Of a stretch of DNA of 64,000 nt, positions 53,305 through 62,160 are shown piece by piece. Both the position numbers and the translations under genes were made by a program. The notes beneath the pieces are model-generated. The model was not told where the DNA came from. It was given only the letters and a program-made list of their open reading frames with translations, and ran no database searches. This DNA comes from Aureococcus anophagefferens (Eukaryota > Sar > Pelagophyceae > Pelagomonadales > Pelagomonadaceae), in assembly GCF_000186865.1 (NCBI RefSeq), contig NW_008705562.1, positions 2,613,670-2,677,669 of the forward strand. The letters run 5' to 3'. The stretch's first letter is position 1, and each line of letters opens with the position of its first letter.

Positions 53305-53970
53305 TTAGACGAGCTCCGTCGCGCCCGGGCCCGCGTCCGCGGCGCGCGCGCGCGCGCGCCGGACGACGTAGTAGGACGCGCCGACCCAGATCAGGCCCAT
53401 CACGCTCGTCACCATCATCCAGTAGCCGTCCGCGAGGCAGGAGAAGGTCGCGTCCGTGTCCGCCGAGCCCTTCGTCGGCGGGCAGATCGCGACGACCGGG
53501 TGGTCGTCCTCGACGTCCGCGACCCACCGCTTGCAGTTGCGGTCCTCCTCGCAGCCCTCGCACTCGCCGTCGCAGGGCTGCTTCGACTTCTCCGGCTCGA
53601 TGACGGCGTAGGCCACGACGAGGAAGACGACCATGCACGCGGCCGACGCGCAGAAGAACGCGACCGCGACCGCGCCCTTGCGCTTCGCGCGCGCCACGGT
53701 GAGCGCGTCCTCCCGCTCCGCGAGCTTCCCGACGAGGACGTACGCGTGGATGCTCGGCGACAGGTGCATGAAGATGTCGCGCGTCGCGAGGACGGCGAGG
53801 AGCGACGAGAACACGGCGCAGACGACGGGCGCGACCCAGCCGATGGCCGCGTAGCTCGGAATCGCGAAGCAGCACATGACGAGCCATCCCGTCGTCGGCG
53901 CGAGCTTCACGAGGTCGACGACGACGCCGCGCGCGGAGGCGCAGGAGTCGGGGCAGCCCATCTCGCTCAC
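53305..53970 (-). CDS. Four-transmembrane protein of unknown function
   Basis: A 221-residue protein, MSEMGCPDSCASARG to GPGATELV. It has four hydrophobic stretches: GWLVMCCFAIPSYAAIGW, VAPVVCAVFSSLLAVLAT, VAVAFFCASAACMVVFLVVAYAVI and GYWMMVTSVMGLIWVGASYYVV. A loop before helix 4 is rich in Cys (CDGECEGCEEDRNC). If translation starts at the Met at 53961, the protein would begin MGCPDSC and could be acylated. No family recognised. Confidence 0.6.
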   Translation of the reverse strand: MSEMGCPDSCASARGVVVDLVKLAPTTGWLVMCCFAIPSYAAIGWVAPVVCAVFSSLLAVLATRDIFMHLSPSIHAYVLVGKLAEREDALTVARAKRKGAVAVAFFCASAACMVVFLVVAYAVIEPEKSKQPCDGECEGCEEDRNCKRWVADVEDDHPVVAICPPTKGSADTDATFSCLADGYWMMVTSVMGLIWVGASYYVVRRARARAADAGPGATELV

Positions 53971-54084
53971 TTCAGCGTAGGCAGTCGGATCGCTCCTTCA
54001 CTGAATTTAGGGTAGGGGGCAGCCCATCACAAAACTCAGGACCATGAGCACGTGCCCCTTCACTTTTGAGGCACCGTTAACCTC

Positions 54085-55036
54085 TCACGACCGGTGCGTC
54101 TCGCAGCGCGCCATGGCGCCGTCGCCGCCGTGGCAGAGGGCCACGTCGCTGTCGCCGAAGATGAGCTCGTCCCAGTCGACGCCGCGGTCCGTCGATACGC
54201 CGTCGAGGAACAGCTTCATCCAGCCGACGACGAACTGGGCCATTTTGGGGTTGTAGCCGTCGTACTCGAGCCAGCCCTCCCAGTTCGACGGCTCCTGGTG
54301 GCCCGCGTCGATCCTATTGACGAGCCCCCGCGGCGTGCCCGCCTTGGCCCGCGCGTAGAGCCGCTCCGTCATGCGGTAGTCCGCCGTCGTGTCGTTCATG
54401 CCCGTGAACGCGAGGAACGGGATCGCCGGCTCCGCCTCGGCGACGGGCACGAAGGCGTGGAGCAGCGCCGCCGCGGAGATGTTGTGCGCCGCCGCGACGG
54501 CCGCCGCCGAGTTCTCGTACGTCGCGCGGCCGCCCATGGAATGGCCGAAGATGCCCACCCCCTTGGAAAAGTCGACCCCGTCGAACGGCGCCGCCTCGCG
54601 GTGTGCCAAGACCCAGTCCACGACGCGCGTCTGCTGCGCCGGGTAGTCGTCGTCCGGGCACACGCCGTCGAGGCACGCGCGCGGCGCCGCGACGACGTAG
54701 CCCCAGCTCGCGACGGCGCGCAGGATCTCGTAGTAGACGAACGGCTGCACGACCGAGCCGCCGCCCGCGCCGTGGGCGAAGCAGAGGAAGCGGAACGGCG
54801 CGTGGTTGCCGCCGGACGCGACGGGGTACCAGACCTACCGGAGCGATTCGAGTCCTTTGCATTTCCAGGCCAGCATCGACGCCGCACCAGACGTCGACGC
54901 GCGACTCGTCGAGCGCCATGCCCGGCACCGTGACCAGCGTCTCCTCGACCTCGTGCGGGCCGTGCAGCACGCCGCGCTGGCTCCAGGCCGACGCGACGCG
55001 CAACCCGAGGAGCAGCGCGAGCGTGCGTGGGAGCAT
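54085..55036 (-). CDS. Secreted alpha/beta hydrolase, chlorophyllase/cutinase-like (two exons)
   Basis: Exons in transcript order are 55036-54893 and 54834-54085 (297 residues). MLPRTLALLLGLRVASA is a signal peptide. The join gives ESRVDV-WYPVASGG, the usual start of the hydrolase domain. CFAHGAGGGSVVQPFVYYEIL is the oxyanion loop, GIFGHSMGGRATYE holds the nucleophile Ser, GMNDTTADY is a plausible Asp loop, and DAGHQEPSNW the catalytic His. This order is typical of dienelactone-hydrolase/chlorophyllase-like esterases. The 58-bp intron runs GTCTGGTG...CGGTAG, and exon 2 starts GTCTGGTA, so 7 of 8 bases repeat. It is divergent from the phosphatase at 55225. Confidence 0.82.
54835..54892 (-). 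other. 58-bp GT-AG intron with target-duplication footprint
   Basis: The donor octamer GTCTGGTG and exon 2 octamer GTCTGGTA differ at one position. The interior has no TIR. This looks like a shrunken introner. Confidence 0.65.
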
Positions 55037-55224
55037 CGTCGTTGCAAGAGGCTGCCAATGGCAGTGGCGCGAGAGCTTGAACGCGGGCTGCCAAGATGGT
55101 CTGCCAATCGGAAGCTACGGCAAGATGCTGTGGTTGAACAGTGTGGTGAAGTCGATTGACGTCGAAGTCGCGCCGCCCTCGACGCTCGTTCCGGCGCGCC
55201 GCACGCCGTGCCAATTCAAAGAGC

Positions 55225-56184
55225 ATGATCGGCTTCGTGCACGCGGCCCTGCGCCAGCTCACCCTCGCGCTCGCCGCGCTGACGGCCCTGCAAACGGCCA
55301 AGCGCAAGAAGAACGCGCCGCTCAAGCTCCTGAAGGACCGGACGTTCGGCGCCGCGCGCTGCGGCGAGGAGCTCAAGACGGTCTACTTCCTGCGCCACGG
55401 CGAGTCGCAGTGGAACGACGCGCAGGCGCGGCGCGACCCCGTGGGCATGTTCGGCAAGTTCGACCACGCGCTGACAGCCGAGGGCGTCGCGCAGGCCGAG
55501 GGCCTCGCCGCGCGCATCCTCGCGTCGCCGCGCTTCGGCGCGGAGCGGCGGGGCTTCGAGGCGGCGACGGCCGTCTACTGCAGCCCCCTGACGCGCGCGC
55601 TGCAGACGGCGCTCGTCGCGCTGCAGGGCCACCCCGCGCTGCGGCCGAGCGGCGCGGGGATCGTGTTGGTGCCCGCGTGCCGCGAGCTCTGCTACCCCGT
55701 CGGCGGCTTCGACAGCCTGCGGGGCACGACGGGCCGCGAGATCCTCAAGCGCGTCGTCCGCCGCGCGCGCAAGGTCGTGCCGAACTCGTCCCTGAGCCCC
55801 CTGCTGAAAGGCACGGTCAAGGTCGACGTCTCCGAGGCCGAGGGCGCGTGGTGGGGGCCCGAGGGCCGGCGGCGCGTGTCGGACCGGCTCCAGTCCTTCG
55901 TCGACCGCCTCGCGGGCTCGCCCGACGACGTCATCATCGTCGTCGGCCACTCGCTCTTCTTCCGCACGGTCTTCGACAACTTCGCGTCGCCCGCGGCGAA
56001 GAGGCGCGACGGCACGCTCCGCCACCTCAGCGCGAAGAAGCTGAGGAACGCCGCCGTCGCGCGCGTCGTCTTCAACTGCAGCGACGCGCGCTACCCGATC
56101 CTCTCCGCGGAGCTCGCCTTCGCCGACGACGACGGCGACGGCGACGCGGAGGCGGAGGAGCCCGAGGACGAGCTCGAGGGCTAA
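55225..56184 (+). CDS. Histidine phosphatase (phosphoglycerate-mutase-like) superfamily protein
   Basis: A 319-residue protein. MIGFVHAALRQLTLALAALTAL is a hydrophobic N-terminus, possibly a signal anchor. The catalytic RHG motif is in VYFLRHGESQWNDAQ, the Arg/Glu pair in YCSPLTRALQTALVAL and ACRELCYP, and the second catalytic His in IIVVGHSLFFRTVF. Length and layout agree with eukaryotic phosphoglycerate mutase-like phosphatases rather than the cofactor-dependent glycolytic enzyme. The C-terminal 30 residues are acidic. Substrate unknown. Confidence 0.88.
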   Translation: MIGFVHAALRQLTLALAALTALQTAKRKKNAPLKLLKDRTFGAARCGEELKTVYFLRHGESQWNDAQARRDPVGMFGKFDHALTAEGVAQAEGLAARILASPRFGAERRGFEAATAVYCSPLTRALQTALVALQGHPALRPSGAGIVLVPACRELCYPVGGFDSLRGTTGREILKRVVRRARKVVPNSSLSPLLKGTVKVDVSEAEGAWWGPEGRRRVSDRLQSFVDRLAGSPDDVIIVVGHSLFFRTVFDNFASPAAKRRDGTLRHLSAKKLRNAAVARVVFNCSDARYPILSAELAFADDDGDGDAEAEEPEDELEG

Positions 56185-56220
56185 CACGCATCTTGCCGCA
56201 GACCAGATAGATGGTTAGGC

Positions 56221-58277
56221 TCAGCGCGACTTGGCGCCCTTCGTCGCCGGCGGGAGCCGGGGCACGGACCCCGACCACTGCTCCGCGGGCTGCGTGCGCG
56301 CGTAGCGCGTCGGCGCCTTGGTCTCGAGGGGCGCCCAGGCCTCGTTGCGGTAGCCCGGCCCGCTGAGCTTGCCCGAGCTGATGCGCTTCCAGATCTGCTG
56401 CTCGTCGCCGCCGGCGACGTAGGACGGCGTCGCCGCGGACTCGACGGACGCGAAGCGCCCGAGCCCCAGGCTCGACGTCGACTTGGAGAACATGGACGAC
56501 CGGCCCGTCGCCGCGCCGACGGCGGGTCCGCCGCGGCGGCCCTGGTCGAGCACGGAGCCCTTGCGGAACTTGCGGAGCTCCGCGCGGCGGAGCCCCAGCG
56601 GCTCCGACGTGCCGGGCCGCGCGCCCGGCGCGCCGCCGCGCCGCTTCGCCGCCGCCGCCGCGGCCTCGAGGGACGGCCCCTTGCCCTGGACGCGCGCGAG
56701 CTGCGCGTTGCGCGCGAGGCGCCGCGCGCGGGGCCCGCCGACCTCGAGCTCGCCGCGCGCGAGCATGCGGCACTGCTCCTCGAGCACCTTGCTGAACCAG
56801 GGCACGGCCCCGAAGGTCCAGGACGTGCAGGGCCGCTGCTGCTGGGGCGGCGGCGGCGCGGCCTCGTCGGGCCCGAGCGCGTCCGCGGGCAGGCCCTCGA
56901 AGCCCGAGAAGTCGTCGAACGCGAGCGCGGGGTCCCCGCGGCGCTCGGGCTTCTCGGGCCGGCGGTGCGGGCTCGACGCCGCGGCCTGGCCGTTCGCGTC
57001 GCCGTGCACGGGCACGCCCTCGGACGGCGGGAAGCGGTAGCGGCTCACGGGCGTCGTCTGCCGCGCCGCGGACAGCGGCTGCGGCACGGGCGCGCCGCGC
57101 GCGCCGGCCGGGTCGCCGTAGGGGCCCAGGGCGCCGCCGGCGGGCGAGGACCAGGTGAGGCCCGCGCCGACGCGCGTGAAGTCCGACGGCGGGAAGAGGC
57201 CCCGCTCGACCGCGGACTCGCGCCGCGCGTCGTAGGTGAAGAACAGGCGCTGGGGCTCCTTCGTCCGCGCGAACTTCGTCAAAAGCTGGGAGTCGGTCTC
57301 CTGCGTCGACTCGGCGCGGCTCGCGAAGTCGCCGCCGTCGCCCGTGAGCGGGCTCGTGGCGTCCAGGGCGCCGCCGCCGGCGCTCGACTCGTCGCTCGCG
57401 CCCCGCGCGCGCGCCTCCGGCGACCCCGGCGCCCACTGGGCCTCGGCGTCGCCGTCGCCGCCGGCGGACTTGATGGAGCCGCCGCCGACGGAGTCGCCGC
57501 CGACGGACTCCTCGAGGCTCGCCGCGCGGCTCCGCTCCGCCGCGGCCGCGGCGTCGCGCTCCGCGTCGTCGCCGCCGTCGTCGCCGCCCTCGAGGCTCCC
57601 TAAACTGCCCCGGCTCTTGGCCGCGGCGCTGCCGGGCCCGCCGCCCGCCGACGCCTCGGAGGCGTCGTCGAAGACGGGCTGGCCCGCGGCCGCCGCGGCC
57701 GCGCCGTCCGGCTCGCCGCCGCCGAGGGGCGACGCGGGGTCGCCGGCGCCGCCCGGGGACGCGTCGCCGCCGTCGTCCAACTCGGCGCCGTCGCCGGCGC
57801 CGCCCAGGGACCCCAGCGAGCCCCCGCGGCTCGCGCGGCTCGCGGACCCCGGAGCGGACGCGTCGTCGCCGCCGGCCGCCGCCGCGCCGCCCGCGGACGC
57901 CTCGCCGAGGGACCGCGCGTCGGCGTCGCCGAGGTCGCCGCCGCCGAGACCGTCGCTGCCGCGGCTGCCCCGGCCGCTGCGCGCGTCCTCGGCCGCGAGC
58001 GCCGCGTCGCCGTCGCCGTCGCCGCCCGCGGACGCGGCCGCGAGCGACGCCGCGTCGTCGTCGACGAGGGCCGCGGCGTCGTCGGCGTCGTCGACGACGA
58101 CGCCCGACGCGCTCCGCTCCGCGGCGGACTTGGCCGACGCCAGCGACGCCGCGTCGTCCATGGGCCGGAACGAGCCCTCGGCGACGGAGCCCGGCCCCGA
58201 CGCGTCGTCGCCCGGCACGGGCGACGCGCGGCCCTCGTCGCCGGGCTCGCCGTCGCCCGTCGACGCGCGGTCCCGGC

Positions 58278-58311
<34 letters not shown>

Positions 58312-58347
58312 CGCGGCGCCGCCCGCGGCGCCGTCGGCCGCGGCGGG

Positions 58348-58389
<42 letters not shown>

Positions 58390-59940
58390 CTTGGACGCCT
58401 TGCCGAAGGCCGCGGCGGCGTCGAGCTTCGTCTTGGACTCCTTCATGGCCTTTTTGGACTTGGAGTCCTTCTTGCCCTTCTTGTCGACGACGGTCTTGCG
58501 CTTCGCGTCGTCCTTCTTCGCGGCCTTCTTCTCGGGCTTGCCCGGCGACTTGGCGCCGTCGGCCGCGACCTTCTTCGCCTCCTCGGCGGCGGAGGCCTTC
58601 TTCTCGATGGCCTCGATGGCCTCGCCGCCGGCCTCGTAGCCGTCGAGGTGCACGCCCTTGCCGACCTTGGGCGCGAGCGAGTCGATGAGCTTCGCGGCGT
58701 CGCGCGCCTCCTTCTCCTTCTTCGACATGAGCGCGTCGAAGGGGTTCGTCGCCGGGTACTTGGAGCCCTTGCCGCTCAGGAGCGACGTGCGCCGCCGCTC
58801 CTCGACGACGCGCATGGGCTCGATCTTCTTCGCCCACTCGGGGTCGCTCTGCCACTTCCACGCGACGACGGACTTGCGCCGGATCTGCCCCCCCGGCAGC
58901 ACCTCCTCGACCTCCTCGAGCTCCGTGCACCGGTCCGTCAGGAAGTCGATGAAGCCCACGTAGGCCTCGCCCGTGATGTCCGGGCCGTCGCGCCACGCGT
59001 CCGCGAGCTGGAAGAAGGACCAGAAGAAGAGGCGCTTGTCCATGGTCTCGCAGCCCTGGCTGTCGAACTCCCACTCGCGCAGCGCGATCTTGCGCCCCTC
59101 GCTCGGGTCGAAGTCGTCCATGACGGCCTGCTGCAGGTTGATGTTGAGCCGCACGTACTCCTCGCGGTCGACGGCGCCCGAGTCGTCCATGTCCACGAGG
59201 TCCCACATGCGCTGGAGCATGGTCTGCACGCCCGGGTCGAAGCGCAGCAGCTCGCGCTCCAGGAGCCGCTTGTCGCTGAACTCGTCGTCGGGCGCGCGCC
59301 GCCGCCGCTCGAGCCAGACGTCGGACGTGTTGAAGAGCCAGCGGTCGAACTCGTCGACCTCGATGCCGCCCGAGCCGTCCGCGTCGAGCTTCTCCATGAG
59401 CGTGTCGATCTCCACCTCCTTGACGAGGATGCCGAGCTTCTTGATCATGGCCGTCATCTCCTCGCGGTCCAGGATGCCGGAGCCGTCCTCGTCGACCATG
59501 TTGAACATGTCCTCGACGCCGAGGTCGAGCTCGCGGCAGAACTTGAGGATGTCGCGCTTGACCATGTGGAGGCGGTACTCCGGGTCGAAGTAGGCCCGCA
59601 GCTCGTGGAACATGGTGAGCTTCGGCCGCGTCAGCCGGTTCTCGAGCTCGCCGACGTCGAAGCTGTGGCGCCGCGTGATCGGCGGCGTCAGCGCCGCGGA
59701 CGTCGCGGACGCGAGGCCCTTGCCGCGCCGCCGCTTCTTCTCCACGGCGATCTCCGCCTCCTCGACGTACATGGCCTTGTCGCTCACGATGCCCAGGGGC
59801 GCCGACGTCGCCAGCTTGAGCCCCGCGGCGCCCAGGCCCGCCAGCGACTTCATAAAGGGCGCGCTCCAGGCGCCCCCGGTCGACTCGCGCCGCCGCATGC
59901 CGATGTCGCCCGTCGTCGCCGACCGGTGCAGCGCGTCCAT
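56221..59940 (-). CDS. Large EF-hand protein with acidic, low-complexity middle region
   Basis: A 1239-residue single-exon protein. Residues about 100-330 hold at least three EF-hands: DEDGSGILDREE, DADGSGGIEVDE and DMDDSGAVDREE, each with Asp at positions 1, 3 and 5 of the loop; a fourth weaker unit follows (MDKRLFFWSFFQLAD). Next come a Lys-rich helix, an APAPAPAP run and about 400 residues of Asp/Gly/Ala/Ser repeats (DAAALVDDDAASLAAASAGGDGDGDAA type). The C-terminal part is basic and Pro-rich with short motifs (RTEPLGLRRAELRKFRKGS, TRYARTQPAEQWSGSVP) reminiscent of axonemal or cortical scaffold proteins. The gene converges on the histidine phosphatase gene with 36 bp between stops. Confidence 0.8.
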
Positions 59941-60273
59941 CGCCCCGGGCGGCGACCCGGAGGACCTCGACCCGCACCGCCGGGCGGCTCCGCAGACGAG
60001 GCAGGCCGCGTTCGAGCTCGCGCTGATTGGGGATATCTGTCAATGGTGCATGCAATACCCGCGGCGCGGCAGCTTCCCTTTGTGTCTCTCGCTTGTGGAC
60101 AAAAGCGAGGCTGTGGCTGTGCGTCGAAGTCCTCTACCTTTTCCACCGCGCCGCGGGACATCGCTCGGCGGCACCTTTCCCTTTGTCTCTCTCGCTTGTG
60201 GACAAAAGCGAGGCTGTGGCTGTGCGTCGAAGTCCTCTACCTTTTCCACCGCGCCGCGGGACATCGCTCGGCC
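59941..60273. promoter_or_regulatory. Divergent promoter region
   Basis: 333 bp between the EF-hand gene (start 59940) and the CS-domain gene (start 60274). Its right two thirds is a 95-bp tandem duplication (see the repeat entry). Confidence 0.6.
60074..60271 (+). repeat. Two tandem ~95-bp copies directly before the CS-domain gene
   Basis: Copies at 60074-60168 and 60177-60271 with a period of 103 bp and about one mismatch (TTGTGTCTC versus TTGTCTCTC). Each contains CGCTTGTGGACAAAAGCG, itself an inverted repeat (CGCTTGTGG / CAAAAGCG). The second copy ends two bases before the ATG, so it includes the whole 5' UTR. The repeat is either a recent promoter duplication or an assembly error. Confidence 0.85.
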
Positions 60274-62100
60274 ATGTCGCGCCCCGGGAACCAGCTCATC
60301 GCGAGCCACCCCATGCACAGCGGCGAGGAGAGCGAGCAGAGCGCCCAGTACCGCGCGGAGCAGCAGAAGCAGCTCGAGTGGTTCCAGCGCAAGGCGAAGA
60401 AGCAGGCGCACTGGGACAGCATGGAGTCCGGGCGCAAGGCGCGCGTCGAGGCGCTGGCGAACCTCATGGGCGGCGCGAAGCCGCCGAAGCGCGTCCAGGC
60501 CGAGGTCGAGCACAGGCGCGTCGGCCGCGGCGCCAAGGCGGCGCTCCGCGCGTACGTCGCGTGGGCCAAGGACCACCCCGGCGCCCTGGAGAAGGGCCAG
60601 AAGAAGGCGCTCCGCTCGCTCATCGCCGCGTGGAACGAGATCCGCGTCGCGGGCCACGACCTCGAGGACCTCGACGCGGACGGTTTGGAGCCGCGCGCGG
60701 CGCCGCCGCACGCGACGCTCAAGGCGCTCCACGAGGCCGTCGCGCGGCACGGCGTCGGCAACGCCGACGTCTGGCGGCGCTACATGGGCGCCGTGAAGAC
60801 GTTGCTCGGCGCGACGGACGCCGCGGGCCGCCCCGCGGACGCGCCGGCCGACGAGCCCGCCGAGGCGGACGACGAGGACTACCGCGACGACCGCGAGTGG
60901 GTGTCCATCGACGACATGAACGACATGATGCAGAAGAAGTGGAGCGAGCACAAGGAGCAGGAGTCGCGGGACCGCGAGGAGAAGAAGCGCAAGGAGGCCG
61001 AGACGCACTTCAAGAAGGAGGCCGAGGCCGCGCGGCTCCGGCGCCTCGACGAGGACGCGGCGCCGCCCGTGCTCGACGACGACGGCTTCGTCGTGTCGCG
61101 GCCGTCGCGCACGGCGACGCCCGCGGCGTCGACGAAGCCCGCGGTGCTGGATGGCTACTCCTGGACCGACGACGAGGTGCTCGTCGTCCTCTACGTCGAG
61201 CTGTCGCGGCCCGTGAAATCGAACGAGCTCACGGTCGCGCTCGGCGCGCGGACGCTCCACGTGACGCACCTCGGCGGCACGGTCATCAAGCGCACCTGGG
61301 CGCGGGGCGTCCAGCACGCCCACGACGACACGGTCTGGTTCCTCGAGGACAGCGGCGACGTGCTCCGCTTCGAGCTCGTCAAGGACCTGGCCGCGGACGC
61401 GGGCGCCGAGGCCTGGCCCTGCGCCTTCGAGGGCGACCCCTACGGCCACCGGCGCACGACGCGCACGGACGAGGAGCGCTACGAGTGGACCCAGAGCGAG
61501 TACGACGTCACCGTGTCCGCGCGCGTCCCCGAGGGCACGACGAAGTTCGACGTGTCCGTGACGCTCCAGCGCGACGCGCTGCGCGTCTACGTCAAGGGCC
61601 TCGGCAGCCTCGTGGACGGCGTGCTCAACCGGGCCATCAACCTCAAGGAGAGCACGTGGGCCCTCGACGACACGGAGCTCGTCGTCGTCCTCGCGAAGCT
61701 CGAGAAGACGCAGGCGTGGCAGCGCCTCATGGTCGGCGGCAACGAGATCACCGTCGAGGCCGCCTACCGGCAGATGGGCGACGAGGCGCCGGAGCGGGGC
61801 GCCGTCGCCTACGACGACATGGACGAGCGCGAGAAGGCCTACGTCCGCGCGCGGCGCGAGCTCGACTACGCGCGCGCGGCCGGCGACGACGAGCTCGTCG
61901 ACGAGATTTTGGCGGACCTCGAGGCCATGGACGTGGCCGTCGCGCCGGACGTCGACCGGCCCTACCGCGACGAGCAGCTCGAGGCGACGCTCGACCTCGA
62001 CGAGGAGGAGGCGCGGCTCCGGGCCGAGCAGTTCGGCGCGGACGACCCCGCGCTCCTCGAGGAGAAGCGGACGCACGCCGCCAAGTTCGGCTGGGCCTGA
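60274..62100 (+). CDS. Protein with two CS (p23/NudC-like) domains
   Basis: A 608-residue protein, MSRPGNQLIASHPMHS to HAAKFGWA. Residues 1-180 are helical and charged; a Lys/Glu coiled coil follows (EQESRDREEKKRKEAETHFKKEAEAARL). Two CS domains come next: YSWTDDEVLVVLYVELSRPV ... LHVTHLGGTVIKRTWARG ... VWFLEDSGDVLRFELVKD and YEWTQSEYDVTVSARVPEGT ... LRVYVKGLGSLVDGVLNRAI ... STWALDDTELVVVLAKLEKTQAW. The second has the W-x-L/I ending typical of NudC. CS domains bind Hsp90 clients or dynein regulators. The C-terminus (DELVDEILADLEAMDV, DLDEEEARLRAEQF) is acidic. Confidence 0.85.
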   Translation: MSRPGNQLIASHPMHSGEESEQSAQYRAEQQKQLEWFQRKAKKQAHWDSMESGRKARVEALANLMGGAKPPKRVQAEVEHRRVGRGAKAALRAYVAWAKDHPGALEKGQKKALRSLIAAWNEIRVAGHDLEDLDADGLEPRAAPPHATLKALHEAVARHGVGNADVWRRYMGAVKTLLGATDAAGRPADAPADEPAEADDEDYRDDREWVSIDDMNDMMQKKWSEHKEQESRDREEKKRKEAETHFKKEAEAARLRRLDEDAAPPVLDDDGFVVSRPSRTATPAASTKPAVLDGYSWTDDEVLVVLYVELSRPVKSNELTVALGARTLHVTHLGGTVIKRTWARGVQHAHDDTVWFLEDSGDVLRFELVKDLAADAGAEAWPCAFEGDPYGHRRTTRTDEERYEWTQSEYDVTVSARVPEGTTKFDVSVTLQRDALRVYVKGLGSLVDGVLNRAINLKESTWALDDTELVVVLAKLEKTQAWQRLMVGGNEITVEAAYRQMGDEAPERGAVAYDDMDEREKAYVRARRELDYARAAGDDELVDEILADLEAMDVAVAPDVDRPYRDEQLEATLDLDEEEARLRAEQFGADDPALLEEKRTHAAKFGWA

Positions 62101-62160
62101 AGCATGGGAGGGGCGCCGCTTTTTTCTTTTGGCTATAATGGTTCCTGGCGCCCTACGACC

